Positions 35,891 through 49,000 of a DNA stretch of 64,000 bases are shown here, piece by piece. The stretch covers positions 1,936,945 to 2,000,944 of the forward strand of contig VZRN01000659.1 of assembly GCA_013397935.1 (NCBI GenBank), in the 5' to 3' direction. A program made the position numbers and the translations under genes. Source of the DNA: Dasyornis broadbenti. Taxonomy: Eukaryota; Chordata; Aves; Passeriformes; Dasyornithidae. Below the pieces are notes generated by a model. The model was given only the letters and a program-made list of their open reading frames with translations, was not told where the DNA came from and made no database searches. Within the stretch, counting starts at the first letter, position 1; every line of letters begins with the position of its first letter.

Positions 35891-36779
35891 TTGCAGGTTT
35901 TAAAAGAGATGTTGATCTTGAAGTCTTTAAAACTTCTTTGGAGTTGTAGAGTATGACATTTGATAAGTCATTTGTGCTGAGCTCATCTTAAATTCATTCC
36001 CATATATTTGCAAAACACTGGTACAATCTTTAATTCATATTTCTCTTTCATCCTTCATGATTGGCACAAATTTTAGACCTCAAAATGCTACAAACGGAAT
36101 CTTGCTGTGTTTTTTATTGAATTAGCATCCTGGTTGAAACAATTAGATTTATACTCCACGCATCTGTGTCTCATTCAGAGAGATTTTCACAGTATTTAGT
36201 TTGGCAAGTACTTGGAGATCTACGACTCTTAAAAGAGAAAACCCTAACTAGGAAATAATTATCGAAATCCCCACCTTTTTCTGTCCAGAAGGCAGCACTC
36301 TGGAGCTGTCATTGCAGGTATTTTTACAGCTTCTAACAAAGGACTACATAGATACAACCCCACAGGAGTGTTCCCTGAAACTATAACTTAGCATGGACTA
36401 TGCTTAAATTAACTAAGTTGAAGACTGCTTCAGCACTTAAAAGGCATAAGGACTCTCAGGGGGGTCAGTGGCATCACAGTGTCCATTTGTGCCCTGGCTG
36501 TATTCACAAAATGGGGCTTCTTACTGGAGTCTGTGGGGCATGGCTCAAAGAAAAGTCAAGCAACAGCTAGAAAGTAGCCATTTTATTTTTCATTGTGTAG
36601 TATTGATTGGGGGAAAAGCTATAGGAATTATGCCAGTAAAAATAAAGGGAAAAGGTAAAACATTACCAAGAATCTTCACTTCAATATTATAAAGAAAATA
36701 ATGTTATCTATCTATTAGCAAGGGAAACAAAACCTTAATATCAGTTGTCAGGATCACTGTCCATGAAGGCAGAAGGTGT
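35891..36779. other. Non-coding DNA
   Basis: No exon, RNA gene or repeat recognised in this stretch. Confidence 0.4.
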
Positions 36780-37310
36780 ATCATGGAGTAATGGAATGGA
36801 GGTGTAAAAGGGAGATTGACAAGCTGGACAAGAAGGTGAGAATTGGATTATCATACCAGCCCCAGTGAGAGAACTGGGCACCTACAGAGGTTAAATGAAG
36901 AGAGGGAAAAGCTGGGACTGCAAAAGAGGGAGAAGAGGTGAGGAATAACATTGGAGAGTGGCTGAAGAGCAGACACCAGGAAGAACTGGGACTGACTGAG
37001 ACCACAGTGTAGTAAAGGAAAGAAAATGAAAGAAGGTGAGACAGCTTCTGAAGGTGTTCGTGAAAAGAAGAAAGAATAAAATAAGAAAACGGGTGTGTGA
37101 GACACAGAGCAGGCAGAAAGGGCCTGAGAAGTGATAGGGCACCAGAAAAAGAGCTGGCTACGGGAGGATACAACAGCTGGGAGGAGCAGGGTAGAGGAGC
37201 TAGAGGAAATAAGGCTGGAGCTGGATGAATAAGAAGAGCAGTATGGTCATGGGAAGAGAAGGGCAGGGTGGAAAAGAATTAGTGGAGAAATACCTGGATA
37301 ACAGAGCACC
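36780..37310. repeat. Purine-rich (GA) low-complexity region
   Basis: The plus strand is strongly purine-biased for about 530 bp, with repeated gaag, gagg and agaaa words and no perfect repeat unit. The opposite strand therefore holds long Ser/Leu/Phe-rich open frames (for example 36781-37173), which I attribute to composition rather than coding. It may be a decayed repeat. Confidence 0.6.
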
Positions 37311-37756
37311 ATCAGGTAAAATCTAGAGCTGGGCTTTGACTAGAGCATATCCTGTCTCCTGTCTGGTCAGTGCATGTGGATTGTCTTCACTGAAAGCCAA
37401 GATGTGATGGACAAATCAGGGCAAAGCCATGTCCAACAGGAAGCTACACGTTAGCTGGGGGAACTCCTGGATCCAGACATTTGGAAGTATTCCAAGATCC
37501 ACAATTTAAGTGCAGCCTCTCTAAGTTCAAGTGGCCAAAGTTCCTGTTGTCAATCTGAAGGCTCAAAACTGTGTTGCTGTCACAAGTGAGTAGAAAAACT
37601 TAGGTAAAATATACTGATTGTTTTCTAAGAACACGATTGTTATGGCAATCAAATATCTTCATGTAACCTTACAAAAAAATGAATGTCACTCATGCAGACT
37701 CATTTTGAGTCCCTTGTATTGTGAACAAAATCTTAAAAATTTATTATGGTAAACGT
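37311..37756. other. Non-coding DNA
   Basis: Nothing recognised between the purine-rich region and the pentamer microsatellite. Confidence 0.4.
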
Positions 37757-37791
37757 TCATATCATATCATATCATATCATATCATATCATA
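37757..37791. repeat. Pentanucleotide microsatellite (TCATA)n
   Basis: About seven uninterrupted copies of the TCATA unit, starting after AAACG. Perfect copies make it a likely length-variable locus. Confidence 0.95.
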
Positions 37792-39981
37792 ATTATGGAA
37801 AGTGTGTAGTGCATTCATAGTGATGAGGTTTCACAGTGCTCAATTCAGCCAGATCTAAAGGGCTGACATAAACGCTACATTTTTGAATGCAATTTCCATT
37901 TAGTTTGCTTTTAAACAGAATTCAGCTACGCCTCTATGCATCAGCTTGGAAGAGCAAAGGCATGAGTTTACAGCACCCAAATTGCATTGTTACACTGCTA
38001 GTCTCTTCTGCTGTCTAGCTGCTTTTGCTTAAAACTGAAAGGAGCATGGTTTAAAAGTGTCAGTAGGTGCAGTGAATAATCTGAAACTCAGTGTGATAAG
38101 AAGCTCTAAAAGGAACACTTTATTCCAGCCACTTGGATCACAGTCAACAACACTTCTGAGTGCTCCTCAGAGGAACTCATAATCATAGAGCACACAAAAC
38201 CACCCAGGTGCACCCATTTTAGTTACTTCCTGGTTTCTCAGGAGGGCAATTTTTTAACATTAAAAGATTTTGATTTAGATGAGAGGTCAGTGCCTATTGT
38301 CTCAATTTAGACATTAAGTGGTGCCTTAGGTGCTGAATGAGGCATCAGCAGGCTATAGCCACAGTTACTGGTAGTGTCTAAAGTGCATCCTGGTGTGATA
38401 AAGGCACACAAGACAATGAGAAATGAGCTCAGCAACAGCAGTATCTGCAAGAAAATGCCAAGTTTGAGCTCTGGCACAATGCTTCCCCAAGGTAAAAACT
38501 GAACCTAAAGCACTTTGCAGAAATAGACTCATCACTTGGTTAAAAACTGAATTCAGTGGACAACCTGGAGCAACCACTCATAAGCAGTCACTGTTCTCTT
38601 TTTCTGTCCAGCCTTTTCTCAGCAGCAGATGAATCAGCTGAGGTTAACTGAGGCAGAAATAATTGTTTTTAACAGAATCCAGCTGGACAGGCTGTGCAAC
38701 CACTTGCTGACAGTGAATTCAGTTGCAAAAGCAAGCAGAGACAGTTCCCGTCATGCCCTACCTTAACACAGAAAAGCCTTATACTGCTCTGCTGGCACGG
38801 ATGACACAATCCTTGCACACAAATGTGTCCATAACCTTCCACACATTTCTTCTGGAGTCTGGCTGCCACAGGGACTCCAGTCCAAAACATCTTCCTTTTA
38901 GTCGAACATGCTTTTCAAGATTGATGGAAGATAATCTTACCTCTGCTTGTATAAATAATCTGAGGGATGAACACATTCTTCCATGCCTTTTGCTCCTCTG
39001 GAAATGAAAATAGAAATAAAGTACTTTAAATGGATTTCTGTACACTCTGGTAAGAGCATCCCAAATATGGTCACCATTATTTTCCAGTTCCCTTGTACAA
39101 AGACTATTAAAAATAATTGTAAGATAATTTATACTGACTATTTAAGATGTGCTCATAGAAGTGGGGGTTTTGTCCCAAAAATGTCTGTTATCTTTATTTT
39201 GTAAAATCTTCCGGATTAAAGAAAGCACCAATAGTAATTTTAATCTAGATCAGATTTCACTCCATTGAGCCAACATACAAACCTGCTAGTAAAAATCAGA
39301 ACTAGATGACTGATTCTTTGCCAGTACTCATGCAGAAAAAAAGGGAAGACCCTGAACATTTTAAATAGTAGAGAGGGGCCTTAGAATGGGCTTTGTATGT
39401 AGGAGAAGAAAAATTTACTCACTGATTAAACAGAAATATGCAGTGTTTACCAAGTATAAACTTGTATCTGTCAGATACTTGCATGGACTCATTTCTGTTC
39501 TTGACATACTTCTTTCACTTGTTCCACTGCTTTCATATATTGTAAGAATTCTCAGTATAGACTATGCCTTCTTACAGGGATAGGTAGCTGTAATGAGTTT
39601 CAAATGGTTCTGGAAAAAAATATTTAAAACAAGTGCATTGTGAGCTTTCTCATGGAAATAAAGAATCTTATTAAAACATGCTCATTAAATATCATGCTTT
39701 GTGTGAAAATTAGAAAGTGTTTAAATTCAGAAGAATATCAGCAATACAGCTTTTTGTGAGAGAAATAGGGGAAAGATTATTTTCAGGCAGAGGGAGAAAC
39801 AGATGTGAATTAAAATCTGCTGTTGAGAGTTAACAGGCTATTAAACTATCTGGTATGCAGATACAACCTGAAGCCAAGGCCTACAGGTTAGAAATTGGAG
39901 TTCTTTCAAGACCTTATTTTGCTAACACTGTAAACAGACTAATCAATATGTCAGGAAGCAGCAGTAAGGACATGGCATGTC
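37792..39981. other. Non-coding DNA
   Basis: About 2.2 kb without a recognised exon or repeat. Open frames at 38365-39045 overlap on both strands and have no known motif. Confidence 0.4.
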
Positions 39982-40020
39982 AAAAAAAAAAAAAAAANNN
40001 NNNNNNNNNNNNNNNNNNNN
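39982..40020. other. Poly-A run followed by a 23-N assembly gap
   Basis: Sixteen A residues (39982-39997) run directly into 23 N (39998-40020). The gap is small and its real length is unknown; a homopolymer at the edge is a common cause of broken contigs. Any feature crossing this point cannot be judged. Confidence 0.98.
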
Positions 40021-43000
40021 AAGAAGAGTGATTTTTGTTCCCTAGGAGAACAACTCTAGACATCTGAAGATGTTTACCAGTTTCTGTGGAGTCTGAGGAT
40101 TATACCCAAGAGGGAGAATTAGCAGTTACTATTTGAGAACAGACTCTGGAGACATAAAAAATCAAGTCACATATGAAATGGAAAAGATTTCATTGCATTT
40201 ATTAACTTTTTAAGCACTGTCAAGCATGGATGTAGATGCAGGTTAGTGGCATAATATGGGGTTGGCATCCCCAGAGAGAGGCCTTGGATCCTGCCACCAG
40301 GCAGAAGAAAATCATCTCTCTGAGATCAAAATGCCCCAGAAAAGTTATAAATAACTTCATTTTTGTCCTATAGAAGAGACTGGTGACTCAGGTTGATATG
40401 CTAGATGATTTATAATCTACTTTAGCTGGAAGACAGAATGATTCTTTATATGTATGCAGTAGATTCTTAAGGCAGGAGCTGAGGTCCTTTTCCAATACCT
40501 TTTCCATTTTTAAACAGGACATAGACTGTGCATTTAATTTCTGCTGAATTAATACCAAGATGTGGATTACATCAGACTTCTCTTTAAGAGCTATTTAGTG
40601 TCAGAACATTAATTCATTTTAAATACACAGGAACTGATGCAGATAAGACAGATTTTTTTCTCTGCTAGAAAAAAAAAACAAAGTTCATGAGAGGAACTGA
40701 ACCAAGGTAATGTCATTATTATAAGAGAATTAATGAGACATGCAGGACAAACCACAGACATAATGATAAAGGACTAACAGACTGGATAGAGAATTGTCAG
40801 CCACAGATGTAACCTGGCTAACAACTGAAGAAAATTATGAAAAGCTGACGCCAAATATCACCAGCTTCATTGCCTTTTTGCTTTAAAAAGCAGATCCACA
40901 ATAAATATATTTTCAGCCCCTGTCACACACTTTCCAGGCTTTATTTTGTTATGGTCAGAGCCAGAGTGATGCAACCTGACAATGTGCACAATGCCTGAAA
41001 AAACACAGCATGTCAATGGCAAGGCATCCCATCAAAGTCTAGAGACAAATATCTGCAAGGAGTTGTTTGTGTGACTTCTTGCTCCGTTTACGAATGTGCT
41101 GCAAGGGACATACTCATTATAGTTCTGCCTTAAACGATATAGAATTAATTGGAGGAAAGGAGAGGCTGAAGACTTTTAATACCTAGAGATGGTATCAGGA
41201 GGCCTGTCCCTAAAATGTTGTCAAATAGCATGAACTACAGGTGGAGAGATTATGTGAGAAATACACAACTGGGAACCAAACTTGCCACTTTGGCCACCTT
41301 TGCACTGCCAAATTCTACCATGTTTAGTGCTTTTCTGAGCTGCCTGAAACTCATTGGATGAATAGTTTCCATTTCTTGAGAGCCTGTTTTTTACTTGAGA
41401 CAGCTCTTGGTTGAACATCAACACAGAAGAATAAGAAATCATTCTTAAAAATGCACTAATTTTCTCAGACAAGAAATGCAGCAACATGAAACAGAGTAAA
41501 GCACAGTAGTGCTGAAAATCAGGGCACCAACTTAGCCTTTAAACTCCTGTAGGAAGCCTGGAATTTTGGTGCTGTAGTCACAGAAAAAGCTTGTTTAGGT
41601 CCAAGCAACTGCATATAAGGTGGTACTTGAAAAAAATTTTTTTTGCATACTCTCATTGCCCGGTATTCATAATTCTTACCCCAAAATACTAATCCTGGAA
41701 ATGCAGAGAGTAAAAGAAATATAATCTAGCTGTGCACAGAGGCAAGCGTATGCCAGAGCTGTGACTCTGCTGTGATACAAGGAAATAGATTTGATCATGG
41801 ATAGACTGCAATAGGAAGCTTATTCCCAGAGAGGTGCACAATATAATGAACCTGCTGGCTCTGGGCTCCTTAGAGCACCCATCTCCATCGTGCTCCTGGT
41901 TACACATACCCGCTCTTCCCTTAACAATCATCACAATGAAAATAACACAATGCAGCCTTCCATCTTTCTTAAAGGAACTGAGATTCCTTTCCTCCAAAGA
42001 CAGATTTTCCCTCTTCCCTTGTACTGAGCTGTTCAAATATGGTTTGGCTCACAGGAGCAGAGCACAACCCAGAGCAAGGTCTTGTCAAAGCTGGGTTAAC
42101 AGGAGGTGGGAAGAAAAGATACCTTCTCAGGAGGGTTAGCAGCAAAATCTGGGGGCAGAATTGTTGTTTTGCTGCCCACTGCCCTGCTGTGATAGCTGCC
42201 TGCTTGTATGAGTTTATCTATATGCACACAATTCTCTGAGGTATAGAAAATTTAATCTGTTGTTACTGCCCATGTGCTCTTAAGGCACATTTGGAGGCAA
42301 TTCTGCTTAAAACTGCTTAGATAAAGCCAGCTGCATTTGATGGATATTACAGGAAAAAAATCCTCTGTAACACTTTAAAATAAGGCTACATTTTTTATTT
42401 CCCATGCTTGGTTACTTATAATATTTCTTATAATGTAATAGAATTAGAAAACAAAAAGTTTATGCCTTGTAATTTCAACTCTCAGACACTTTGAAGGGAA
42501 TTGAAGCTAAAAGCATATCCAGGAGGATCTTGTCAGGGAAGGGGACTGGGATGAAGAGGAAACAGATGTGCTATGGTTATACATCGCCCCATGTTTCCCA
42601 ATTATATACATTTGTATCAGAAAACTGCTCAGAGATGGTAAATGCTTATTTCATTAGTATGCAACACTGAAATTATGGATATATTATAATGAGACACTAG
42701 GGAGTGCTGGAGGAAAACTCAATATCTAAGAATATGATACAGTCTTCAATATCACAACAGTACCATATTTTGCCCTTTAGTTTTAGGGTTTCTTTTTTTT
42801 CCCCTTTTCCCAGAGCCTGGATTAATTAGCTAAACACTAATTACCTCAGCCATTTCCTGCACAGCCGTAAATGGGTAATGTATTACTCCCTCAGAACAGC
42901 ACTGCTGTATCACATCTGTCATCTACAGTGGCTGCAATTGCAAAAAACATTGCAGATATTATTGTTATGACACCCCAGTTTATAATCAATGGTTTGTCTG

Positions 43001-46000
43001 GTTTTCTACATTTGAATACCTATCAGGTAGAGGACATCTGTACAGAAAATAGATTTATTTAGATAAGCACTAATTGTTTTGATGCAAATATCAGTAACAG
43101 GCTAATAGCATGACATTTTCTTATGGCTCATTTGTTTCAGAGGTTATTCATCAGCCATACATCTTTAAATGCATATCTTTCATCTGCTGAAACTGCCTGG
43201 CTTTCAGTCTTAAAACTAATTGAGTGTTTTAACTGGTTACTCAGATGCAACAAGCAATATTTTAAGATTTTATTGCCTCTCCTTGTATTTTAAGCTTTAC
43301 AGAGCATTGGTAGTTTTGCAGGACAAAGACAAAGCAGTTTTTGTCAAGTTGAGTGCAACGAATAAAACTGAGCACATTGGTTCCTAGACTGAACATCCAC
43401 TGCCATCCGCTGAGAGAGAGCAGTGCTTCTGTCCCTTCCCATACTGACATGACAAGGTTCATGCCCACACCAGCTCATCCTCTGAACCCCCACACAGTGT
43501 TTACTATGCTGTTCATCCTTATGAGGCTGCCCTGGAAGCGCAACCCCATCTCTCTGACCCCCTCTTAAGCTGCTCCATTGTAGGCATTTGTAGGGTCCAG
43601 AAGCACTCTCAACATAAAATGCCTCATTCCTTTAAAGGTTCCAGTGCATTGCTCCAGTTATCAAGTGGGGAAAGCAGAAGCAATGCAGGGCCATCAACTA
43701 TTGACATGCATTTTTTCCTGACAGAAGAGAGCCTTAGAAATCTTTAGAGGTATTTTCAGCAGAGCCTACCACACAAATGTTCTCTAATTTTCTAGTTTTT
43801 GTCTTAGTGATCCAAATCAGTTTTCCATATCACTACTCAAGCATAAGAACACTTTTTTGGGGTTATTAGCATAGTATGAGAATGAGCCTATTGAAATCCA
43901 TGAAGATTGACCTGTTTTAAACTGAAATGTCATTTCATCTCATTTAGAAATTAACTTTCTCAAATGAATGTATTTATTGACATGATATTAATTAAACTCT
44001 GGTGGGAAGTCCTGTGTTTTTCCTAGCAACTAAACTGAGAGTTTTGCAGTGGTGTTCAGTGAGACCACAATTTTACAACTGGTATCAAGTAAACAAAGAC
44101 ATAAAGAAGAGCATGGCAAAGAACTTGGTTTAATTAAAGCCCCCAAATGAAGCAAAATACACTGCATTGACTCTACTTCATTGGCAGTTGTGGGCATACT
44201 GGTTTTTTAAATCCTTGAATCTATAATATAAGGCTGGGAGAACTCATGGACTTAAAAAAAATTAAATGAATGTTTAAAACATCATTTATTATTTTTACAT
44301 GGAATATTCCTGCCTTGCAGGGAATTAACGATAGATAACAAGTAATTGTCAGCATAATGTCACTGGCATCTAAATACCCGATAAGGCTTTGATTTTGTTT
44401 AGTTCATGTGGTTTCTGGAAGAGATGTGTGTGGGCAAAGGACTGTGCCCTCACACATTTCACACAAAACACCTTTCTCTGTTTCTCACTCCCATGAGATT
44501 GTTCCATGTTTGTTACAGCTGCTAAAGATGCTCCAGCTCCTTTGTGTGTGGCAACATTTTTCCAGGTACTGGCTGCTGGCACTCAGGACTGTCTGCTTCT
44601 TAGATGAATTAAAGCACTTGGGCAGAACATCTTCAGTACTGCTTAGCCTACCCTTGTCTTTTCTTTCTCTCTATTCCCCACGAAGCCTAGGAAATAAACT
44701 CTCAAGGTGGTGGTTGTGCTGTGGAAGTCAACATTTGGACTCACATAAAAGGAGCAGAAGAAGCAAAAAGAAAGCACAAGTCAAGCTGTGAATGTGAAGA
44801 TTCCCCAGGCAAAATCAGCAGCATGCAGCTTGTGTCTCCCTGTGACAGAAGGTGGAGTAGCTACTGTGCAGCAGTTTCTTATACATGGCTGGGAGCAATG
44901 AGCTTCTGTAACTTAAATCCTACCATCCCTGAAATTTGCTTCGCCTTATTTGTTCACTTTTCCAGCCACTCCTGCTGTCAGGTTTGTGACCAGTTGTCCT
45001 TCCCAGTCTGGTTCTCCACCAGCCTGTCCTGCAGCCTGTGGCTTGTGCCGCCTGTGCCCCCAAACTGTAATCTCCTATTCATTACCATCTGCAGCCTGCA
45101 GATTATGGAAAGAGGCAGGAAGCTGGGGTTCCTGAGATAGAGTCCTAGAGAAAGTCCTGGATCTGCAAATATGCACTACATCATTTGTGTCACTTGAATA
45201 CAGGTATTGATTGAAGGGTAAGAATAAATCAAGGTTTAAACCCAACCCAGGACTATACAAGTGATGTCTGTGGCACACAAAGGGATTGCTTCGGTTGTTT
45301 TTGATGGTTTCTATGGCTGTTTCATGCCACAGCTGCCAATCTAAAAGAGCACTGATTTCCTATGCCCCATGTCAGGTCCTAAGGCATCTTAGATGACTCT
45401 AGGTTCCTACACATGGACAACAAACTAAGACCCTAACACAGAGAGTCAACGGAGAAGACAGCAGATGAGTAAACAGGAGGTGTCTACTTCAAGATTAATT
45501 TTGTGCTCCAGGCTACACTGGCTGGATTGGCCAGATCTCTCCATCAAGAGAGATCCAAACCAATGAGCTTGCAGCTGCCCTGCACAGAGAAATGTGTTAA
45601 TCTCAAAGCAATCCCAACAAAGGTGTCTCTGCAAACTTCGGCTACCTGCAGTTATGCTTTGAGCTAGGACATTACAGTCCCATAGCTGAACAAGTCATGT
45701 GCTTCCTGTGGTGTGCTCTGCCCCCTTGGCTGTCCCAGCAGTGGCATTAGGCAGAATGTGATGCAGTCCTTTGGAAGTCAAGCTAGCACAGAAGTTATGT
45801 CATTTATCTGTTTTCAACTTGTATCACAGCTTTAGGCTTCTTACCTTTATACCTTGAAATGAGCTATCCAGTTGTGAGGTACAAGGTAATTCACTCGACT
45901 TTGTTAGTTCTGTTGATACTAGAAATGCAATCAGCTCTGCATACAGCTGGAATGAGGATGAGATGTGAATTTCTAGGCTCTGGAAGTAAATTTTTAGCAT

Positions 46001-49000
46001 GTGCATTCTTGTAGAGCTTTCCATGTCATCTGCTGTGCATGACACAACTGTTAGCCAGGAAATGAGGTAACATCTAATGGTTCAGAAGTGCAGTGGTGGA
46101 ACATGAATGTTATTTTGTACGATACAGAGAAACAGGATGCTTTTAATCATAACGTTATAATCATAACGACAGTTCAGAAAACAAACCATTAAATATTAGA
46201 TTAGCTTTCAAGAGTTTCAGGATGACAAGCTGCCACCATCAACACCTGGCATTATAACATTTTATAAAAACATTAAAAGATAATTTTTATAAATGGTGAA
46301 CAATTAATTAAATTAATAGAAAGTCAGCCCATAGCATAGTGTTTCCTATTCTATGCAGTATTTCCATGCAATCAGGACCACAAGCAAAAGTCCTCCACAA
46401 AACAAATGAGAAACATGAATAACTTTGGTTATCCTTTGACCTATCAGTACAACTGCTGTCAAGCATATTTCAATTGAAAATTGCAAGTCTTTAAAGTAAA
46501 GAAAAGATTCTATTATGTGTGACAATGAAACAGTGCTGTACACTTTAACAGTCAAAGGATTTATTTCCTCTCTATCTAAGAGCACTCCTAAAAACATTGT
46601 CTATAATCCTCCTGCTTTGTGGACCTACATCTGATGGGATAATCCCATAATGCATTTGTCCAGCCATGTGATGTCGATATTCTAAGGCTTAATTTATGTA
46701 AGACTTTTTTATCCAGATCCTATGCAAATATTTGAACCGGAAGATTATGTGTAAATATATGCATATATATAAAATACATATATTCCAGTCATGCTTGAAG
46801 TGTGCTGAGTTTAGGACTGCTGATTTTAGGAGAATGCTTTGTATTTCTGACTTCTAATCACAAGTAGATGTTAGACTAGGAAAGCACTGGTGTCTCCATG
46901 AGAGAAGTATTTTGACATTAGTATCCAAATGCAATATTACTGTATTTCACTTTTCAAAGGGTTATCAAACCATTTGGACTTGGTTTTCCATGAGAACAAT
47001 CATTATCAGTATTTTATGGCTGATAGGGATTACAGCATGCAGGCAGTTGTTGGAAATTTACTGAGAAACAAAACAAGCTCCCATAGTAGATAATGTTTTA
47101 TTCAATGCCCCATTCTGAGTCATTTCAAGGGAGTAAAAAGCTCTGGGCTCACCTCCTGTGTAGGTACCTCTGCAAACAGCAAGCTCTTGGAGAACTGCTC
47201 CAGCCCCTAAGGATGGGGGATCCTTCACACATGCACCATCAATCCTGCCCTGTGTACACAGGCAGCAGTTTCTGTGTATCAACGGAGAACATATCTCTGT
47301 AGTAGTGAGAATAGTGAGCAGGATGCAATGGGACAGCAGAAATCAATTAAGATCAATAATAAATACAGTGTCTCATGCAAGAAGCAAGAAAGCATGAGAC
47401 AGCTATCCAAATTACAGAACTTGGTAGGAGGATTCTCTTGTGCTAACACCCTCTCTTCTCCAGATGCCTAATTCCCCATTGATTTTCATTCTCATTCTTG
47501 GTCTATGTGTAAGAACCACCAGTGAAGTGCTTGCCTTCCCTGGAGAACTATGGAAACACAGATCAGCCTACACCCAAAACTCTGCAAATTTCTTTCTATT
47601 GGTAGAAGAGCTGTGGTCCTCGTTTGCAATAGTATTCAACCAGTCCAGAACAAATTGTCTTATTGAGAAAATATTATCTTGTCTAACCATGGAATCCTCT
47701 GGCTCAGAGGTCCTTCAGGCTTTGCTATGTGAATAGCCACTCTTATACAGTCCCCACTCTAAATGCTGTGATTCTTTCATTTGCTCTGAAGTAAAGAGCC
47801 ATCTTCCAAAAGCAAAAACAAACCTCCTTGGTGCTCTCCCAGGTTAATGTACTTGTCCAAGTAATTCATAATCTTAACTTGCTGAAATATAGTCTCTGCC
47901 GTGAAATTCATGCCAAAGGACTCAGTTTGGGTTTTGTCTCTTCCTAATTCAAGCATGGAGTGATAGTTTATTGTAGTGTGTTGGTAGATGAATTCTTAGA
48001 AATATTTTATGTATGTAAAAAAAGTTTGGAAAGTAAACATGATTGTACATTTTATAAAAGAACACAAGAACCATTTCAATATAAATAAGCTATTTTTTTT
48101 TCAATCAAAGAGAAAACATGAACAATAGTAACACTGTCCACCAACAGAAACAATGTTATTTTGTTCAAGCTATTATCATTACCTGAAGTATAATAAAACT
48201 TCTGCCTGAGTAAACAAATTAGTTATTTTTCTCATCCTACAAACACTATATTTTCTGCTCTACAGGCTACTTTCAGAAGCACTTTCAGTGTGTTCTAAAC
48301 CAGTTCCATCTTCTTTGCTTCAGCTTCAGACAACATCACGCTCAACATTAGAGCGAGGCATAAGATTAAAGATGACATGTCCCTTCATAGCCTGCACTCT
48401 CCATGCTTGCCTCTCCATCACAGCCAAAGAGCATTAAAGTGTTCCTGGTTCCTGGAAATTATGCCAGTGGCAACACTGCATTCTCTGAGACTCCTCAAAG
48501 GGTTGGGTGGGGATGTGCTCCCACCCCAAAGCAAGGAAGCATCAGCTGGCCTTTCTGCTGGGAGATCCTGGTAGAGAGATGTCCTGCTGACCTCATCCCA
48601 GGGAATATGCAAACTTTCACATAATTAGGAGAAGCATGGGTGGGAATGATGAAGGCAGACAGCAGGAGGGACACTGTGGGGCAAAAGGAAGATCCACACC
48701 ATCCACACCAAGGATGATGCAGAGCAAACACGTTACTCTTTTAAGGAGGTACCCAACAGTGTCAGAGGCACCCACTGCACTGGCCCAGGTCTAAGAACAC
48801 TGCAGAGGGCAGGGGCATGAAATACCTGAAATTTCCTTTCAAAAAAAGCTTTTCTCCAGAAGAATTTACCATTTCCTGTTTACTCTGCTCCACTGAGCAA
48901 ATTTCACTTGATGAAGTCTGGGAAAGCTTCAAGGTTTTCTTTTTTCTCAAGTAACCTACCTCCAGTCTCCATGTGCACAGGATCAGACACTGACAGCACA

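Noticed and set aside
35554..35949. 111-codon plus frame and 98-codon minus frame
   Set aside because: The plus frame is the CR1 ORF2 C-terminal remnant running into unrelated sequence; the minus frame is its shadow.
36781..37173. 130-codon Ser/Leu/Phe-rich frame on the minus strand
   Set aside because: It is the complement of the purine-rich low-complexity region; two further frames on the same strand are also open there.
44408..45140. Two overlapping plus frames of 127 and 139 codons
   Set aside because: Different frames over the same DNA, no splice pattern that joins them, and no recognisable motif.
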